This document shows, piece after piece, positions 12,066 through 33,038 of a stretch of DNA of 64,000 nt (positions within the stretch are counted from its first letter, which is position 1; each line of letters opens with the position of its first letter). Origin of the DNA: Latrodectus hesperus (lineage: Eukaryota > Arthropoda > Arachnida > Araneae > Theridiidae); contig CM075862.1 of assembly GCA_037975125.1 (NCBI GenBank), positions 17,065,125 to 17,129,124 of the forward strand, written 5' to 3'. The position numbers and the translations under genes were made by a program. The notes beneath the pieces are model-generated. The model worked only from the letters and a program-made list of their open reading frames with translations, ran no database searches and had not been told where the DNA came from.

Positions 12066-12440
12066 GGGTAGCTACTACCATCAGAAGCCCTTTCATGTTC
12101 TTGACGCCTTTGGCTTCACCGTCTCATCCTTGGTACTGTGGCTCTCATCCTGGAGGATCTTTGAGTTTCGACGGTGAAAGACGTGATCTGACTGCCTTGT
12201 CCAGACTCAGATCCGGCCATCTTCGGACTCTACGGTTCTCCCAGGACAAACAAGTCTTTCCCACCTGCACATCGTGCAATACTAACGAAGCCAGTCCCGA
12301 ACACCTACTGAACTGCAATTGGCTTTTCAAAGCGTCAACCTTTATACAACCCTGGAGCTGTCCTCGATTCTTTGAAGGCGAAGGATGTCATGGACCTGGT
12401 CTGAGTCTGACCAGGGGATAAGAAAGAAGAAGAAAGTTAG
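12066..12440 (+). pseudogene. LINE ORF2 C-terminal fragment (5'-truncated copy)
   Basis: The frame near 12059-12421 reads RRDLTALSRLRSGHLRTLRF followed by CTSCNTNEASPEHLLNCNW. This is the post-RNase H region of I/Jockey-group LINEs: an L.RLR(T/S)GHLR motif, then a CxxC...HxxxC zinc finger. Upstream endonuclease, reverse transcriptase and RNase H are absent, as expected for 5' truncation during insertion. The copy ends in an (AAG)-rich tail (GAAAGAAGAAGAAAG). The final residues are shifted out of frame, so it is inactive. Confidence 0.65.
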
Positions 12441-12444
12441 CAAA

Positions 12445-14412
12445 AAGTATTGGACTACAATTGGACAGTATGCAAATCGGTAAAACATTTATTCGTTGTA
12501 TGTTTCCCTATTTGCTATTCGTGATACATAAAAAACGAAATTGCTAACACAAATAAAGCGATAGAAACTAATACTTAAATGGACGAAATTTTCACGTCAT
12601 TAGTATTTGATTGGACATTTTGACAAATTTATTTGCTGTCGACAAAATGAAAATTTTTTTCATCTTAAAAATCCATTGTAAGAGTCACAATGAAAAATTA
12701 TAGTAAAAAAGAATTTATATATAACGAAATTTAAGAAAATTGTTATCACTTTACTTAACAGTTTTTCTTAAATTATAATTTAATTAAAATAATATTAAAC
12801 TATAAGTATTACTACTATTGCAATTAAAATAATATTAAGCTAATGCAGAAAATTTTCGAAGACAATTTTTCTTAAGTCTTAGCGCGCAAATAAAAAATTT
12901 TGAAATATTACACCATGAAAATATTGAATTGTACTAACAAGCAGCATTACGTTTTTATTTCTGGAAAGAAATGAAAATTCGAATTATTGAGTTTCTTTCA
13001 AAATCGCAATTAAAAAGAAAAATAAATATTTCCTGGGAAAACTTTCTATGGACAAAGTGTAAATTGTTGTCTTTTCTGAAATATAAAATTCGAATTTTTT
13101 ATGGTCGAATTTATCTCTTTTTTATGCTGTTTACATAAGAAACAAGATAATCGATGTATGTATTATACAATTTATTTTTGCAACATATATAAAATAAGTT
13201 TCAATCATTATCAATTTTCTTTAAAAGATTTGATTTTAACATATTTAAAAGAAAGTGCATACTTTATTGTGCAATTTCCTTTAAATGTTTTTTATTAACA
13301 TTAAGCTTTAAATAATTTTGAGAATAAAAAAGAAATTGATTTAAAAGAAATCTAAGGTTCAGAAGAATGGAAATAAATAAGATAACAGCAATCTTTTCAT
13401 AGCAATAAAATTTTATTGTGCTCGTTTAAAGCAAATAATATTGCCCTCAACAAAAAAATTGTGTTTATTAGCAACCATTTGTGTAATATAATTTACCATT
13501 CCCAAATAAAACTTTTCTTCTTTTAAATGTATGTTTTCTTAAACATGAAATTTTTCATCATAAAATTGCTTCAAGAAAATGTATTTCGGTTTCCAATGAT
13601 TGGTTTGAAGAAAAGAATGAAATGGAGAGGGGAAAAGAACTTACACACATGTTTTGATTTGCTTCATTACTCTCTGTTGAAAATGAAATAATATTTACTT
13701 TTTCAGTATTTCTAGGCGCAATAAAAAACTTATTTACAGAATGTGTGGACGAATTATTTCTTTTTTAGAATACTTTTAAGAACACATGAGCTTAAGTAAA
13801 TGCAATATTTAATACATTTAATAAATACAGTCATTTGTTATAAAAAATGATTAAATTAAAATCATCATTCGATCGAATTTATTACATTTATTTTATATGA
13901 TTATTTTAAGCAGATATTTCAAAAGTTCTGTAACTGATTGTTCATTCGAATTAATACGCAAAAATAACTTCTGAGAAAACCCTTGTAATGTTTTGTTATC
14001 TTGTTGTTAAACACGTTATTTATTGTAAAACGTGATAAGAACAAGAAACTAAAATTTATTCATGCTGAAAGAATAAGAAACTTGCTCAAAGAATTAGTGA
14101 TAGAAATTTATATGCCATGCGCTGATAATGAACCAAAGCACATAGCGGTCTTTTTCAGAAACAAAAATGAAAATTCATTTTATTTCATTTATTATTTTAA
14201 CTAAATCCACATTAATAGAACTTTTTTCATTTAAAGCTTTTTCATAGTAATTCATTTTTTTTGAAATGAATCATCATTTTTGATTATCTGATTTTTTTTT
14301 ATATTTCCTTGTAATAACTTATTCATTGATTATTATAAATAATAAAAAATTCCGTGAGTAGATAAGTGAGTTCCCATTAGTTTCTTTAATTAGGCAAAAT
14401 ATTTCTTTCATG
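12445..14412. other. AT-rich DNA, nothing recognised
   Basis: Only short chance ORFs rich in Phe, Lys, Ile and Asn. No repeats with clear ends. Confidence 0.5.
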
Positions 14413-14719
14413 TATTTATTATATTAGAAGCTCGGTGGCTTAGTGGTAGCGTTTCACGCTCCCATGACACAGGTCCGAGGTTCGATCCTCGGGCTGGGCA
14501 AGGTTGACTCAGCCTTTCATCCCTTCAGTGGGTCGATTAACTGAGTACCAAGCATGCTTGGGAACTAAACACTGGGGGTCTTACGTTAGGCTGACCATCT
14601 AACTGGGACATATGTTTCGCATCCCAGGGACCTCGGTCAGGAAAACAGTTATGGGCACTGTAGGCCTTGGCCCAGGGCTGTCGTGCCACGGAGTTTAGTT
14701 TAGTTTATTTATTATATTA
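14413..14719 (+). mobile_element. tRNA-derived SINE with perfect 14-bp target site duplication
   Basis: The body is 14427-14705. The head has an A box TGGCTTAGTGGTAGC and a B box GGTTCGATCCTCG, and the intervening sequence resembles a tRNA. About 200 bp of unrelated sequence follows, ending TTTAGTTTAGT. TATTTATTATATTA is present identically at 14413-14426 and 14706-14719. The perfect duplication and well-kept boxes suggest a fairly recent insertion. Confidence 0.88.
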
Positions 14720-22762
<8,043 letters not shown>

Positions 22763-23484
22763 GTTTAGAGCATAGGTTCTCAAAGTGGTCCAGGGGGACC
22801 CCCAGGGGTCCATAGGAGACCACACGGGGGTCCACGTAGACCTGATAAGAAAACAGGGCTTCACAAGTTGTAAATGGGGATCCACGAAAAATTTTCTGGT
22901 TTTCATAATAAAGAACAAAATTTTTGGCTTGGATTTACCTATCAACGTAGGCAGGTAGCATCACTTACTAGGTAGGTACACAAAAATATTCGAGACTCAG
23001 TTCAAACACAGATTTGAATAGAACAATAGATATTAGTACAAGAGTGTACACCACATGTCGAGACTTGAAAAGTGCCGCCCGTGCGCCCGCTCGTCCGGGA
23101 TGCTTGTTTAGACCTGCAAAGGGATGAAATGCGACTTGCGCTGTGCTTGCAATCTACATTAGTATAAATACGAATGCCAAGAACAAAACGTATGACTATT
23201 TTTTATTGTTGATTTAAATTTCAGAGTTCATTGTTGATTTTTTGTCAATTGTTGATTGTTTGTAATAATAAATGTTTATAATTTTGTAGAACCACAAGTA
23301 TTATTTTAATAAATAGGACACAAGAAAATGTGCTACTTTTTTTTCTTCTTAAGCCAATTAGGGTGATATATTTTAGGAGTTTTGGGAATACAGTAGAAAT
23401 GTAACAGCAAGGGGTCTACCGAAAATATTAAAACTTTGAAAGTGGTCCACGAGAAAAAAAAGTTTGGGAACCCATGGTTTAGAG
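22763..23484. mobile_element. Non-autonomous hAT element with perfect 8-bp target duplication
   Basis: GTTTAGAG occurs exactly at 22763-22770 and 23477-23484, the 8-bp duplication diagnostic of hAT transposition. The element between (22771-23476, 706 bp) starts CATAGGTTCTCAAAGTGG and ends TTTGGGAACCCATG, imperfect inverted repeats (12/14 at the ends). The sub-terminal GGTCCAGGGGGACCCC and the GC-rich core near 23080-23100 fit hAT MITE-type elements. No transposase frame is present, so it would depend on a helper in trans. Confidence 0.88.
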
Positions 23485-23584
23485 GTTACAGTCATTTTAG
23501 TGACCCCAGTATTATAATTTTAAAGACAATGGATAGGAAAGAATTCTGTGTTGATTAAACACAATAGTTAAATTAAATGTGCTA

Positions 23585-23815
23585 CGCTATGATTTACTTT
23601 CTCATCTGCCGTACTATCCAGATTTAGCCCCTAGTTAATACTGACTTTTTGCAAACATGATAAAGATGCTCCAGGAAAAAAGCTTTTGCTCAAATAAAGA
23701 AATGATTGCTCATTTTACATAAAAGGCGTCGAAGAGTTTGAAGAGTGTTGGAATGAATGTTTCAATCACTCTTAAAGGAGAGTATATTGATGAATAAAGT
23801 GAATTTTCTAAAAAA
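23585..23815 (+). pseudogene. Mariner transposase C-terminal fossil
   Basis: Plus-strand reading gives SHLPYYPDLAPS, a stop, then LFANMIKMLQEKSFCSNKEM, followed by WNECITLKGEYIDE across frame changes. The PDLAPS(D) block is the third catalytic aspartate region of DD34D mariners, with the Asp codon damaged. The rest matches the usual mariner C-terminus. The N-terminal two-thirds and inverted repeats are not visible. Confidence 0.65.
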
Positions 23816-24620
23816 AATTTTTCTTAATAGGCCTCAAATTTATTGAGTGATGTGTTATTAAATATAGAAAATAAAACCTTTTTACTTTTTATTTTTCAAG
23901 CGGTTATTTAAGTAAATGTTATGAAACATGGCATAATTTTTTTTCATTTACAGTTAATTACATTGCTTTGCCTCATCATTCTAGTAAAGAAGAAAAATAA
24001 GAAAATGATATTTATTTGACAAATATATCATACTGGAAATATTAAAATTTGAACTTTCAAGGTAACACGAAGAGATATCGCTACAGCTTTTCATCTTGCA
24101 AATACGATCAAATACAATTTTTGTATCAGAAATTTGTTGCATAATTTCTTTTAATAAAAAAAGAATGTAAGCGTTGCTACTTTTGCTTATTCAATCATTT
24201 GCATATCATCTATAAATCTTGTTGTAGATTTATATTACATATCTTGTTGGTAGATTTTACTTGCGTAGTGTGCAACTTCTTTGGTGTAACAGTTTTAATG
24301 TTCAGCATTTTAATTTTCCATATTGAATTCCAATTCAAAATTAAATTTAAATGAAATCTGTTGATTTCAAATTTAAAACGATTTAGCTTAGCACACTTAA
24401 ATGTAAGGATTGAGAGAGTAGATTTTTAAAAGATATGCTATGCTACTTTTCTAGGGTCATTTAATACTTGTAAAAACAAGCTATAATTAAAACTCTTGTG
24501 CAAAGTTTATTTTGTAACTTCAGTTACATTTGGAATACAGTTTGATTTCTATGGTTATCGTCTTTATTCTTAAGGAACCACTTTGTTATTCTAAGATGCT
24601 CAAGGCAGAAGATACGTTTA
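23816..24620. other. AT-rich DNA, nothing recognised
   Basis: No gene or repeat boundary seen. Confidence 0.5.
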
Positions 24621-24778
24621 ATCGTAGGCTTCATAACTGGGCACTACTATTTCAGAAAACACCTCCATAAAATGGGACTGTTTCAGCAAGACGGTTTGGA
24701 GTTAATAGTACAAAATGCTGATAAAAGCAGAGGTGCCCAATGACATACAAACCCAACTCTAAGAAGAAGAAGAACCAC
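24621..24778 (+). pseudogene. Probable LINE ORF2 C-terminal fragment
   Basis: Reads ITGHYYFRKHLHKMGLFQQD then GLELIVQNADKS before a stop. ITGHY...KHLHKMG resembles the (L)TGH...HLxRMG block preceding the terminal zinc finger of many LINE ORF2 proteins. The cysteines are lost. The copy ends in AAGAAGAAGAAG, as do the LINE ends near 12440 and 27358. Short and decayed, so the assignment is moderate. Confidence 0.45.
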
Positions 24779-25580
24779 TTTGTTAATGGTGTTCCTTAAG
24801 AATTCTTCCATCAACCAAAACGTTTTTGAATGCATAATACAATCTTATTAGAAATTTAAAAACGTTATGATTCTGCATGCATAAAAAACAGCTAAAGAAG
24901 CATGGCCTCAGTACAAAAAAATAAAAACTTAAGAGCACATAAAGATCCTGGGGTGTTTAGAAAGTCACTTTTATCAGAAAGGGAGAAACATAGAGAGGCT
25001 GAAAGGTAAGGAAGGAAAATAAAGATTTCAATATTTTTGTCACTCAACAATTTGCAAAATTTTAATCATTTTTATAGAAGACGGTAATTATACATTTGCA
25101 TGTCTTTTTCAGTTTATGAAATTAAAATTCAACTTTCTCAGTCCTCCTTTTAAAAATCTATTAATTAACTTGAAACTATTTTTATACATTTCAGAGAAAA
25201 TAGATTTAAACATGACTGTTTTACACAAGGATCGTCTTTACACGAGGAACATCAACTTAAATTGCATTACTTTAATACAAATCCTTAAAAAAAACTATAG
25301 ACGATGAATTTGGGAAATACAAGTTGGATAGTTACATCTTTTTATGATTGAAATTACTGAATCTGAATTAAAATTACTGATTAATCCTATTCAATGATGT
25401 TTTTAAAATCAAAGTGGTATAGTAAATAAGGTATTTTTTAAGCGGAAAAACTTTTAACTAGATATTTTCTGTGACGAAATCATATAAGGAAGAAAAATGC
25501 ATATCAATATGGATAAGAATTTATTATAAGATAAGAGCAGCTGAGATTTTCTTTTTGGTTTGAGTGAATCTATAATGACT
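24779..25580. other. AT-rich DNA, nothing recognised
   Basis: No recognisable feature. Confidence 0.5.
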
Positions 25581-25589
25581 GTTGCAGGT

Positions 25590-25653
25590 ATCTAAGTAAC
25601 CAATCTAAATACATCGATTGTCAAATCAATGTATTTAGATTGGTTACTTAGAT
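25590..25653. repeat. Perfect inverted repeat, 25-bp arms, 14-nt loop
   Basis: 25590-25614 (beginning ATCTAAGTAACCAATC) is the exact reverse complement of 25629-25653. No TA or longer duplication flanks it. In RNA it would form a fully paired hairpin. It could be the remnant of a foldback MITE or a recent palindromic duplication. Classification is open. Confidence 0.9.
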
Positions 25654-25757
25654 GACACGTAAGATCTCTCAAACAATGCTAAGATGGCCAAAGCACTTGT
25701 TGCCATAGTGATCTGATTGTCACGTCTTGTACTTTGGATTAGGAAAGCGACTGCGTA

Positions 25758-26110
25758 GTGATACACAAATCCTAACCGTACATCAGCACATTTTCGCTTC
25801 CAGCAGCTTTACTGAGAAAAAGTGTGTCTTGTGTTGTGAGGTTAAACTGCCAGTAATTTGCTTTTCACTTTCGGTATAAAACTGATCTCAGTGATAATAT
25901 TGTATTTAGTAAAATACATGTTAGCTGAATTAAAATACGACACAGTGTTACGTTGTGATACACAAATTCTAACCACAGCACTTTACTGCGAAAAAGTATG
26001 TCTTGTAAGATTAAATTGCAAATAATTCGCTTCTCCTTTTGGATACAAGATTGACATCAGTGCTTATAACATTGTTATTAGTAAAATATGTAAGCTTTAT
26101 TAAAATACGA
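25758..26110. repeat. Diverged tandem duplication (about 190-bp unit)
   Basis: 25758-25940 and 25955-26110 share, in order, GTGATACACAAAT(C/T)CTAACC, CTTTACTG(A/C)GAAAAAGT, a TCTTGT...TTAAA block, TTAGTAAAATA and TTAAAATACGA. The second copy is shorter by internal deletions. No coding content recognised. Confidence 0.75.
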
Positions 26111-26253
26111 TCCACTTTTTTCTGACAAATTTTGCTTTTGATTATGATGACTAATATAATTATCACGAAATTTTAAAAATCTATATTCTATTCAATTGTC
26201 TTATTTGGAATAATGTTTTAAGTTAAGATGAGAAATGAATATATTTTCAGCAA

Positions 26254-26432
<179 letters not shown>

Positions 26433-26995
26433 TATAATAAAAAATATGTAATCACGTGTTCCATGTGTAGTGTCAGTTGAAGAATCACAGTTTCTTTGGA
26501 AAAGAAATTTCCGGGTTCGATCTGAGTTCTGAGTGACTGTTATATTTAACATTGGATTAAAAGATGGATATTGCGTTTCTGTTATCCGCATTCACATCTG
26601 TTAGGATGGGTGTTTGGGATTATAAATTTCATCCTTTGTGTCTCGTGAATACAGTCCACTATTTATGGTAAAATTGCTGTCCTGTGCCTTGTTCTTAAAG
26701 AAAGACAAGTCTTAAGAGACATTCAGATGCTCTACAAAAATCTTCAACTGTTTGAATATATGTTCAATGGTGTCAAAAGCTATTCAGGAGTTTACTGCAG
26801 CTCAATAATATGATCATTTTTAGAGAGAGGAGCTCTGGATTCAAAAACAGTAGTTGGCGGACAGTGAAAGGTAACAGGTGCATTTCCCGTCGTTTTTTCT
26901 CATTTTGGCAAATCAATGTTTAGGAATGGATTTTCATAATGAAATGTGAATGTAGCCCACTGTCTATGAAAATTAGTCGGAAATTTCTCTTAGGC
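26433..26995. other. No gene recognised
   Basis: Slightly GC-richer than the surroundings. A lone B-box-like CGGGTTCGATCTG at about 26512-26524 has no partner A box. Nothing else supported. Confidence 0.4.
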
Positions 26996-27358
26996 TGATT
27001 GATGTTCAGATGTTTTATGTACAAGTATATACGAACACTGAATAAATTTGAATTGTATAGGCTGTATAACCAGCCCAAGATTACCCAGGTTATCAGAAGC
27101 AACGGGCTAAGATGGTTTGACCATGTCTGGAGAAGCCGGGCAAACAACCTCACTAGAATATCAACATTTAAGAACCCCGAAGAATCCCGTGCCCGAGGAA
27201 AACCACCAACGAGATGGCTCGTTGACACTGAAAATGACCTCAAGACACTGAAAGTTTGGAAGTGACAAAGTGTCGCTCTGGACAGACTGGGCTGGAAAAG
27301 GCGAGCTGTAGAGGCAGCTAAGACCTGCAATAGGTTGTTACGCTATTAACGAAGAAGA
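26996..27358 (+). pseudogene. RTE-like LINE ORF2 3' end (5'-truncated)
   Basis: Reads LNKFELYRLYNQPKITQVIR then NGLRWFDHVWRSR, GKPPTRWLVDTENDLKTLKV and, after a stop, RLGWKRRAVEAAKTCNRLL. The RLRW.GHV...G(R/K)P.TRW.(D).....DL sequence followed by a WR..V..A pattern is the conserved C-terminal tail of RTE-type LINE reverse transcriptases. Polymerase and endonuclease domains are absent. It ends AACGAAGAAGAAT, directly at the TA where the Tc1 element begins (27362). Confidence 0.7.
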
Positions 27359-27359
27359 A

Positions 27360-28368
27360 TATGTACACTGAAGAGACAAATAAAACGCTGGTACTAGTAT
27401 ACGTTTGCAATTAAGGAAGTATGGAACTAATCAGAGTACAGCTCTATGGTCGTCAACGCCTATATAAAATAATATATGTCTGGCACGGTTGTTAGATCTA
27501 TTACTGTTACTACAATACCATGTTATTAAGATTTAAGTGTGTTAGAACGGGATCTTATATTTAACACACGAGAGATGGGAAATAGGATCTTCGAGGTAGC
27601 AATGAAATTTGGATTTTCACGTACGATCTTTTCACGAATGTCCCGTGAATATCGGGAATCCGGTAAAATATCTATCTCTTCAACATCGCTACAGCCGGAA
27701 AAGATCGAGCAAAATTGGAACCAATGACAACTGACGAGAATCATTAAACATCTCTGACGAGAAATCCTTCCATAAATTGATACAGAATACAATGTTGGGC
27801 CATCAGTGTGTAAACCATTCAACGAAAATCATTGGTATGGGTTTTTGGCGTCTAAAGTCTACTCGTGTATCCTTGATGATTACACAATACAAAGCTTTAC
27901 GCCTCACCTGGGTCCATCAATACCGATATTAGTCTTTTGATGACTGGAAGCACGTTGCCTGGTATGACAAGTCTCGTTTCCTATTGTATCGAGTGGATGA
28001 ACGTGTACGTGTATGTTAGTATTCTGTCTGAGCACTTGGACCCATTCACGCTCATTTTGCATTCCGGCGGACAATGCGACTACCTAAACGTCCAAAATTG
28101 CTACAGAGTAGCTCCAGAAACATTTTTCTGACTTCAGATACTTCCGCTGGTCACCAAAATCCCCAGACAGGAGCATTATTGAGCATATCTGGGATGCCTT
28201 GACACGTGCTGTTCAGAAAAGATCTCCACCCCTTCAGAGTTCAAAGTGTCAATTCCCTCCAGCACTACTTCAGACATTAGTCAAATCCATGCCACGTCTT
28301 GTTATGGCACTTCTGCGTACTCGATATAAGGTAGAAATAATAATTTTTATCAATTTTTAGTGTACATA
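27360..28368 (+). mobile_element. Tc1-like transposon remnant with TIRs and TA duplication
   Basis: The element 27362-28366 (1,005 bp) begins TGTACACTGAAGAG and ends TTTTTAGTGTACA, an 8-bp exact terminal inverted repeat with weaker similarity inside. It is flanked by TA on both sides (27360-27361, 28367-28368). At 1.0 kb it is shorter than the usual 1.3-1.6 kb, so it has lost internal sequence. Its transposase is a pseudogene (27539-28335). Confidence 0.8.
27539..28335 (+). pseudogene. Broken Tc1-like transposase
   Basis: The N-terminus retains a helix-turn-helix-like block (MGNRIFEVAMKFGFSRTIFS, then RMSREYRESGKIS). The C-terminus, in other frames, retains FRYFRWSPKSPDRSIIEHIW followed by DALTRAV. 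SPD...IEHIWD is the Tc1 motif carrying the final catalytic glutamate. The central part with the two aspartates is heavily decayed. Multiple stops and frameshifts preclude function. Confidence 0.7.
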
Positions 28369-30008
<1,640 letters not shown>

Positions 30009-30324
30009 TGTTATGAAAATTATTTATGTGTCTATAAAATAATAATATGAAACCTATAGCGCCCCCTGTATACAGCATCACCCATGACGTCATCAACAAG
30101 GAAGCAGTCCCTCTCCAGCAACCGTAGGAATGAAACGTATATCGATATGACTCTCATGTTTACTCTGTTCCCTTTAACTTTATATGTTTAGATGTAATTT
30201 TGTTTTATTTGTAGTACATGTATCTGTGTGTTGTGCTCAAATTGTAACCTAAATTGTAATAAATTATTTTGAGCTATTTAAGGAACTTATTTATTTGTTC
30301 CTATTAAACCAGTTAAGTGCTACA
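30009..30324 (+). other. Possible solo LTR (uncertain)
   Basis: The segment starts TGTTATG and ends GTGCTACA. It contains a GC-richer promoter-like block with a TGACGTCA palindrome (about 30087-30094). Near its end are AATAAA-like signals (TGTAATAAATTATTTTG, about 30256-30272). This TG...CA layout with an internal poly-A signal resembles a retrotransposon LTR, but no target duplication is visible and no internal domain or second LTR is present. Could equally be unrelated unique sequence. Confidence 0.25.
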
Positions 30325-31355
30325 AAGCTTTTTATTTCTTGGAGAATCTTCATTTAAGTTTCTTGTAATTTTGATAAAAAAAATTCTCCAAAATTAAACA
30401 ACCTTCGAAATTGTTTTATATACTTGTGCCCCATTATATATAATAATACTATCACTTTCGTCCTTTGTTGTAGGGCTTAAAGTTGGAAATCGTAGTAGCC
30501 AAGCATTATACAACAATAACTCAATCTCTTGTTTAATTTCAGTACATGCAGAGGAGTTACACTATTATTTTTCCACGCATTGCTAAAGCACCTGTGATCA
30601 ACGTGCGCAAATTAGAATAGTAAAATTTTGTTCGATGTAAACGTGATTTCCCATAAATTTCATTATGATAAAAATATATCAATGCGACATATTTTTCACT
30701 GCGACATTTTGGCTCTTACATACAAAGACAAATTCAAAGTAAATCTGCTATTTTAAACGGATTGCTGAACACTACGATATTTCACATCTTTTGCCGGAAT
30801 TGATTCCGCGATCTGTTGAGCTATAAGCCAGAGCGGAAACCAATCAGCTGCTTGTTAATTGCCGTCATTATCCACGTCATTTACATTTAAACAAGTGAAG
30901 AAATAGAATTGTATTATTTATTTATAAATACATGCACTGTTGAAATGAAGAAGACAAAAAAATTAAATTGGTTTTAATTAATCTTTTCCAAATTTTAACA
31001 ACACAAAACTATTTTGGTACCAGTGGGCTCCTGATAAAGTTGCAACAGTGAAAAAGTAGTGGGTGGTAATATTTTGGTAGTTTAATAGTGAAAACTTAGT
31101 GGGTGGTATATTTAAAGGAATATATAAAAACTTCATTGTGTCAATTTGTTATTTTTGTAGCAGATATAAGAATGCTTTAATATATGTGTGTGTGTTCTTT
31201 TTAATAAACAATTCCTGATAATTTGAAATGCTCTCTGGTTTCTTGAAAATTTATATATTTTTATCTTAACTCACATTCGAAATTAACTTTAAATCGACCG
31301 TTAATAATGAAGTTTATTAATTTGTTTATTCAGGATAATACATTTAAACAAGGGC
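30325..31355. other. No gene recognised
   Basis: A short direct repeat, GTGAAAA(A/C)(G/T)TAGTGGGTGGTA, occurs at about 31048 and 31089. Otherwise AT-rich sequence without recognised features. Confidence 0.45.
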
Positions 31356-31682
31356 AGTGGTTGGTAGGGTGACCATGGTGTACTCTCCTTCATCGGGCTG
31401 CTGGAACTACGTGGGTTGGGGACGTGTCCACCTTAATATGTGACGTCCAAAGTCCTTCCGCTGGTGTGGCGTGTATGTGGAGAGGAGGGTGTCTGCTCAG
31501 ATCACCTGACCTCGTCACCTGACCGTGGTTCAAAATTACGAGGCACCTTAAAAAGAGCAAAGTCGTACTTTCACCTTCGTGGTGCTCTGATCCAAACGAA
31601 AGACGCTCTCGATTGACTTAATTCGCACAGCCAAAGGCATAGTGAGCTTGGCTTGTCAAAGTGTCATAAGCAACAACAACAC
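31356..31682 (+). mobile_element. SINE-like retroposon with (AAC)n tail
   Basis: GC-richer block ending in AAGCAACAACAACA. A degenerate B box, GTGGTTCAAAATTACG, lies at about 31523-31538. Several blocks are shared with 11866-12065. The (AAC) tail matches those at 8133-8150 (minus) and 61248-61258. No clear A box or duplication, so family assignment is tentative. Confidence 0.5.
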
Positions 31683-32383
31683 ATTTAAACTATCTTAAGT
31701 AAATTAATTATTCTAACCTTAACGAAGCTTTACTTTTAAATTATTCTTTTGTTAAACTTTAATCCGAATTTCAAATACTTTTACGAAATACTCGTTGAAA
31801 AGTCAAAGATAATTCTAAGCTTAGAATTATATCAAACTGAGATTCTTGCTAACGCCTTTTTATTTACGGGGAGTTCTATTTCAATTTGCTTATAATTTAG
31901 GTTTCTCTGTTTTAGAAGACGTCATATGGCGACCGATTTATTTTAATAATACACAGGACACTTTCAAGCAATTTACTTGTATTTAAAATTAATTAATTTA
32001 TAACAATCAAAACTTAAAATAAATGTCCATATAGTTACAAAAAGTCAATCAAAAATCAGTTATGAACAAATTATTTCAATTCAATTTTTTCCACTTGATT
32101 TTTATTGTCTAATATCCTTAATTTTATCATAATTTTGCATTGACCTGTGTTATTACCCACTCCAAATTATATGAGATCATATAAAAAATATTAATTTAAA
32201 ACATTCAACAATAAATTAAAATAAGATTATCTTTCATGTACTGAAAATTGCAATAAAACGAGCATTTTAAATAAAAACATATACCCTTCTTTCCATAACA
32301 TAAAAATGATTTCGTTTATGAATTTTTTTTAATAAAGAATAAATTGCCTCTTTCACTGCAACATACTTATTCAATCATGTAGG
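31683..32383. other. AT-rich DNA, nothing recognised
   Basis: No feature seen. TTGCCTCTTTCACTGC...ATGTAG just before 32384 could read as a polypyrimidine tract and acceptor, but no matching exon is established. Confidence 0.4.
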
Positions 32384-32405
32384 ATGGAAAAATATATGTA
32401 CATAA

Positions 32406-32708
32406 AAGCACATGCTGTTCCGCAACCGATGTCATGGAAAGAGAATTATTCTGGAAATGAAGGAAGAGCAATACCTGTGGACCAAGAGAAATTCCATCCG
32501 AATCGACGGGTGGTGCAGCGTACGGGAAGAGCAGAAAGCCCTCTTAAATGGGAAGGAGTGCCCGCAGAGAGTTCCTCCCTCTTCCCCCTTTATTCCAGAA
32601 GAGGCCGGCCGCCAGAACGAGGAAATGAAAAAGGAGCTGCAGCTCTTTCCTACCACGCGGCTGGAGAAAGGATGTTGGGACAATATTAACAATATTTGCA
32701 GATGCTAA
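32406..32708 (+). CDS. Unrecognised ORF in a GC-rich island
   Basis: I do not recognise the product. This roughly 300-bp patch is far GC-richer than its surroundings and is open in more than one frame. The most protein-like frame (ATG 32412) is hydrophilic with mixed charge: [20 protein letters not shown], then a Pro-rich [11 protein letters not shown] and a charged NEEMKKELQ stretch. An overlapping plus frame from 32384 and a minus frame are also open, which weakens the coding case. It may be a host exon, a retrocopy fragment or part of an unidentified repeat. Confidence 0.25.
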   Translation, partial: KHMLFRNRCHGKRIILEMKEEQYLWTKRNSIRIDGWCSVREEQKALLNGKECPQRVPPSSPFIPEEAGRQNEEMKKELQLFPTTRLEKGCWDNINNICRC

Positions 32709-32819
32709 CCCGCATGTGGGCGCGGCAGGAGATCTCTTTTCCTGACTTCCATCGCTAAGTGATTCAATATGCGCAATACATAGAAAAAATAAAGGATTCT
32801 CTCTATACTCTCTGCATAC

Positions 32820-32989
<170 letters not shown>

Positions 32990-33038
32990 AAATATTATAT
33001 TATATAAATAATAAATCAAGAGAGAGACAAAATAACTT

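Noticed and set aside
25590..25653. Pre-miRNA
   Set aside because: Arms pair perfectly without the bulges typical of miRNA precursors, and the context is repeats; kept only as a palindrome.
26506..26530. Another SINE head from CGGGTTCGATCTG
   Set aside because: No A box at the right distance, no tail, no duplication.
30009..30324. Confident solo LTR
   Set aside because: TG...CA ends and a poly-A-like signal are present, but no target duplication and no partner LTR or internal retroelement sequence; reported only at low confidence.
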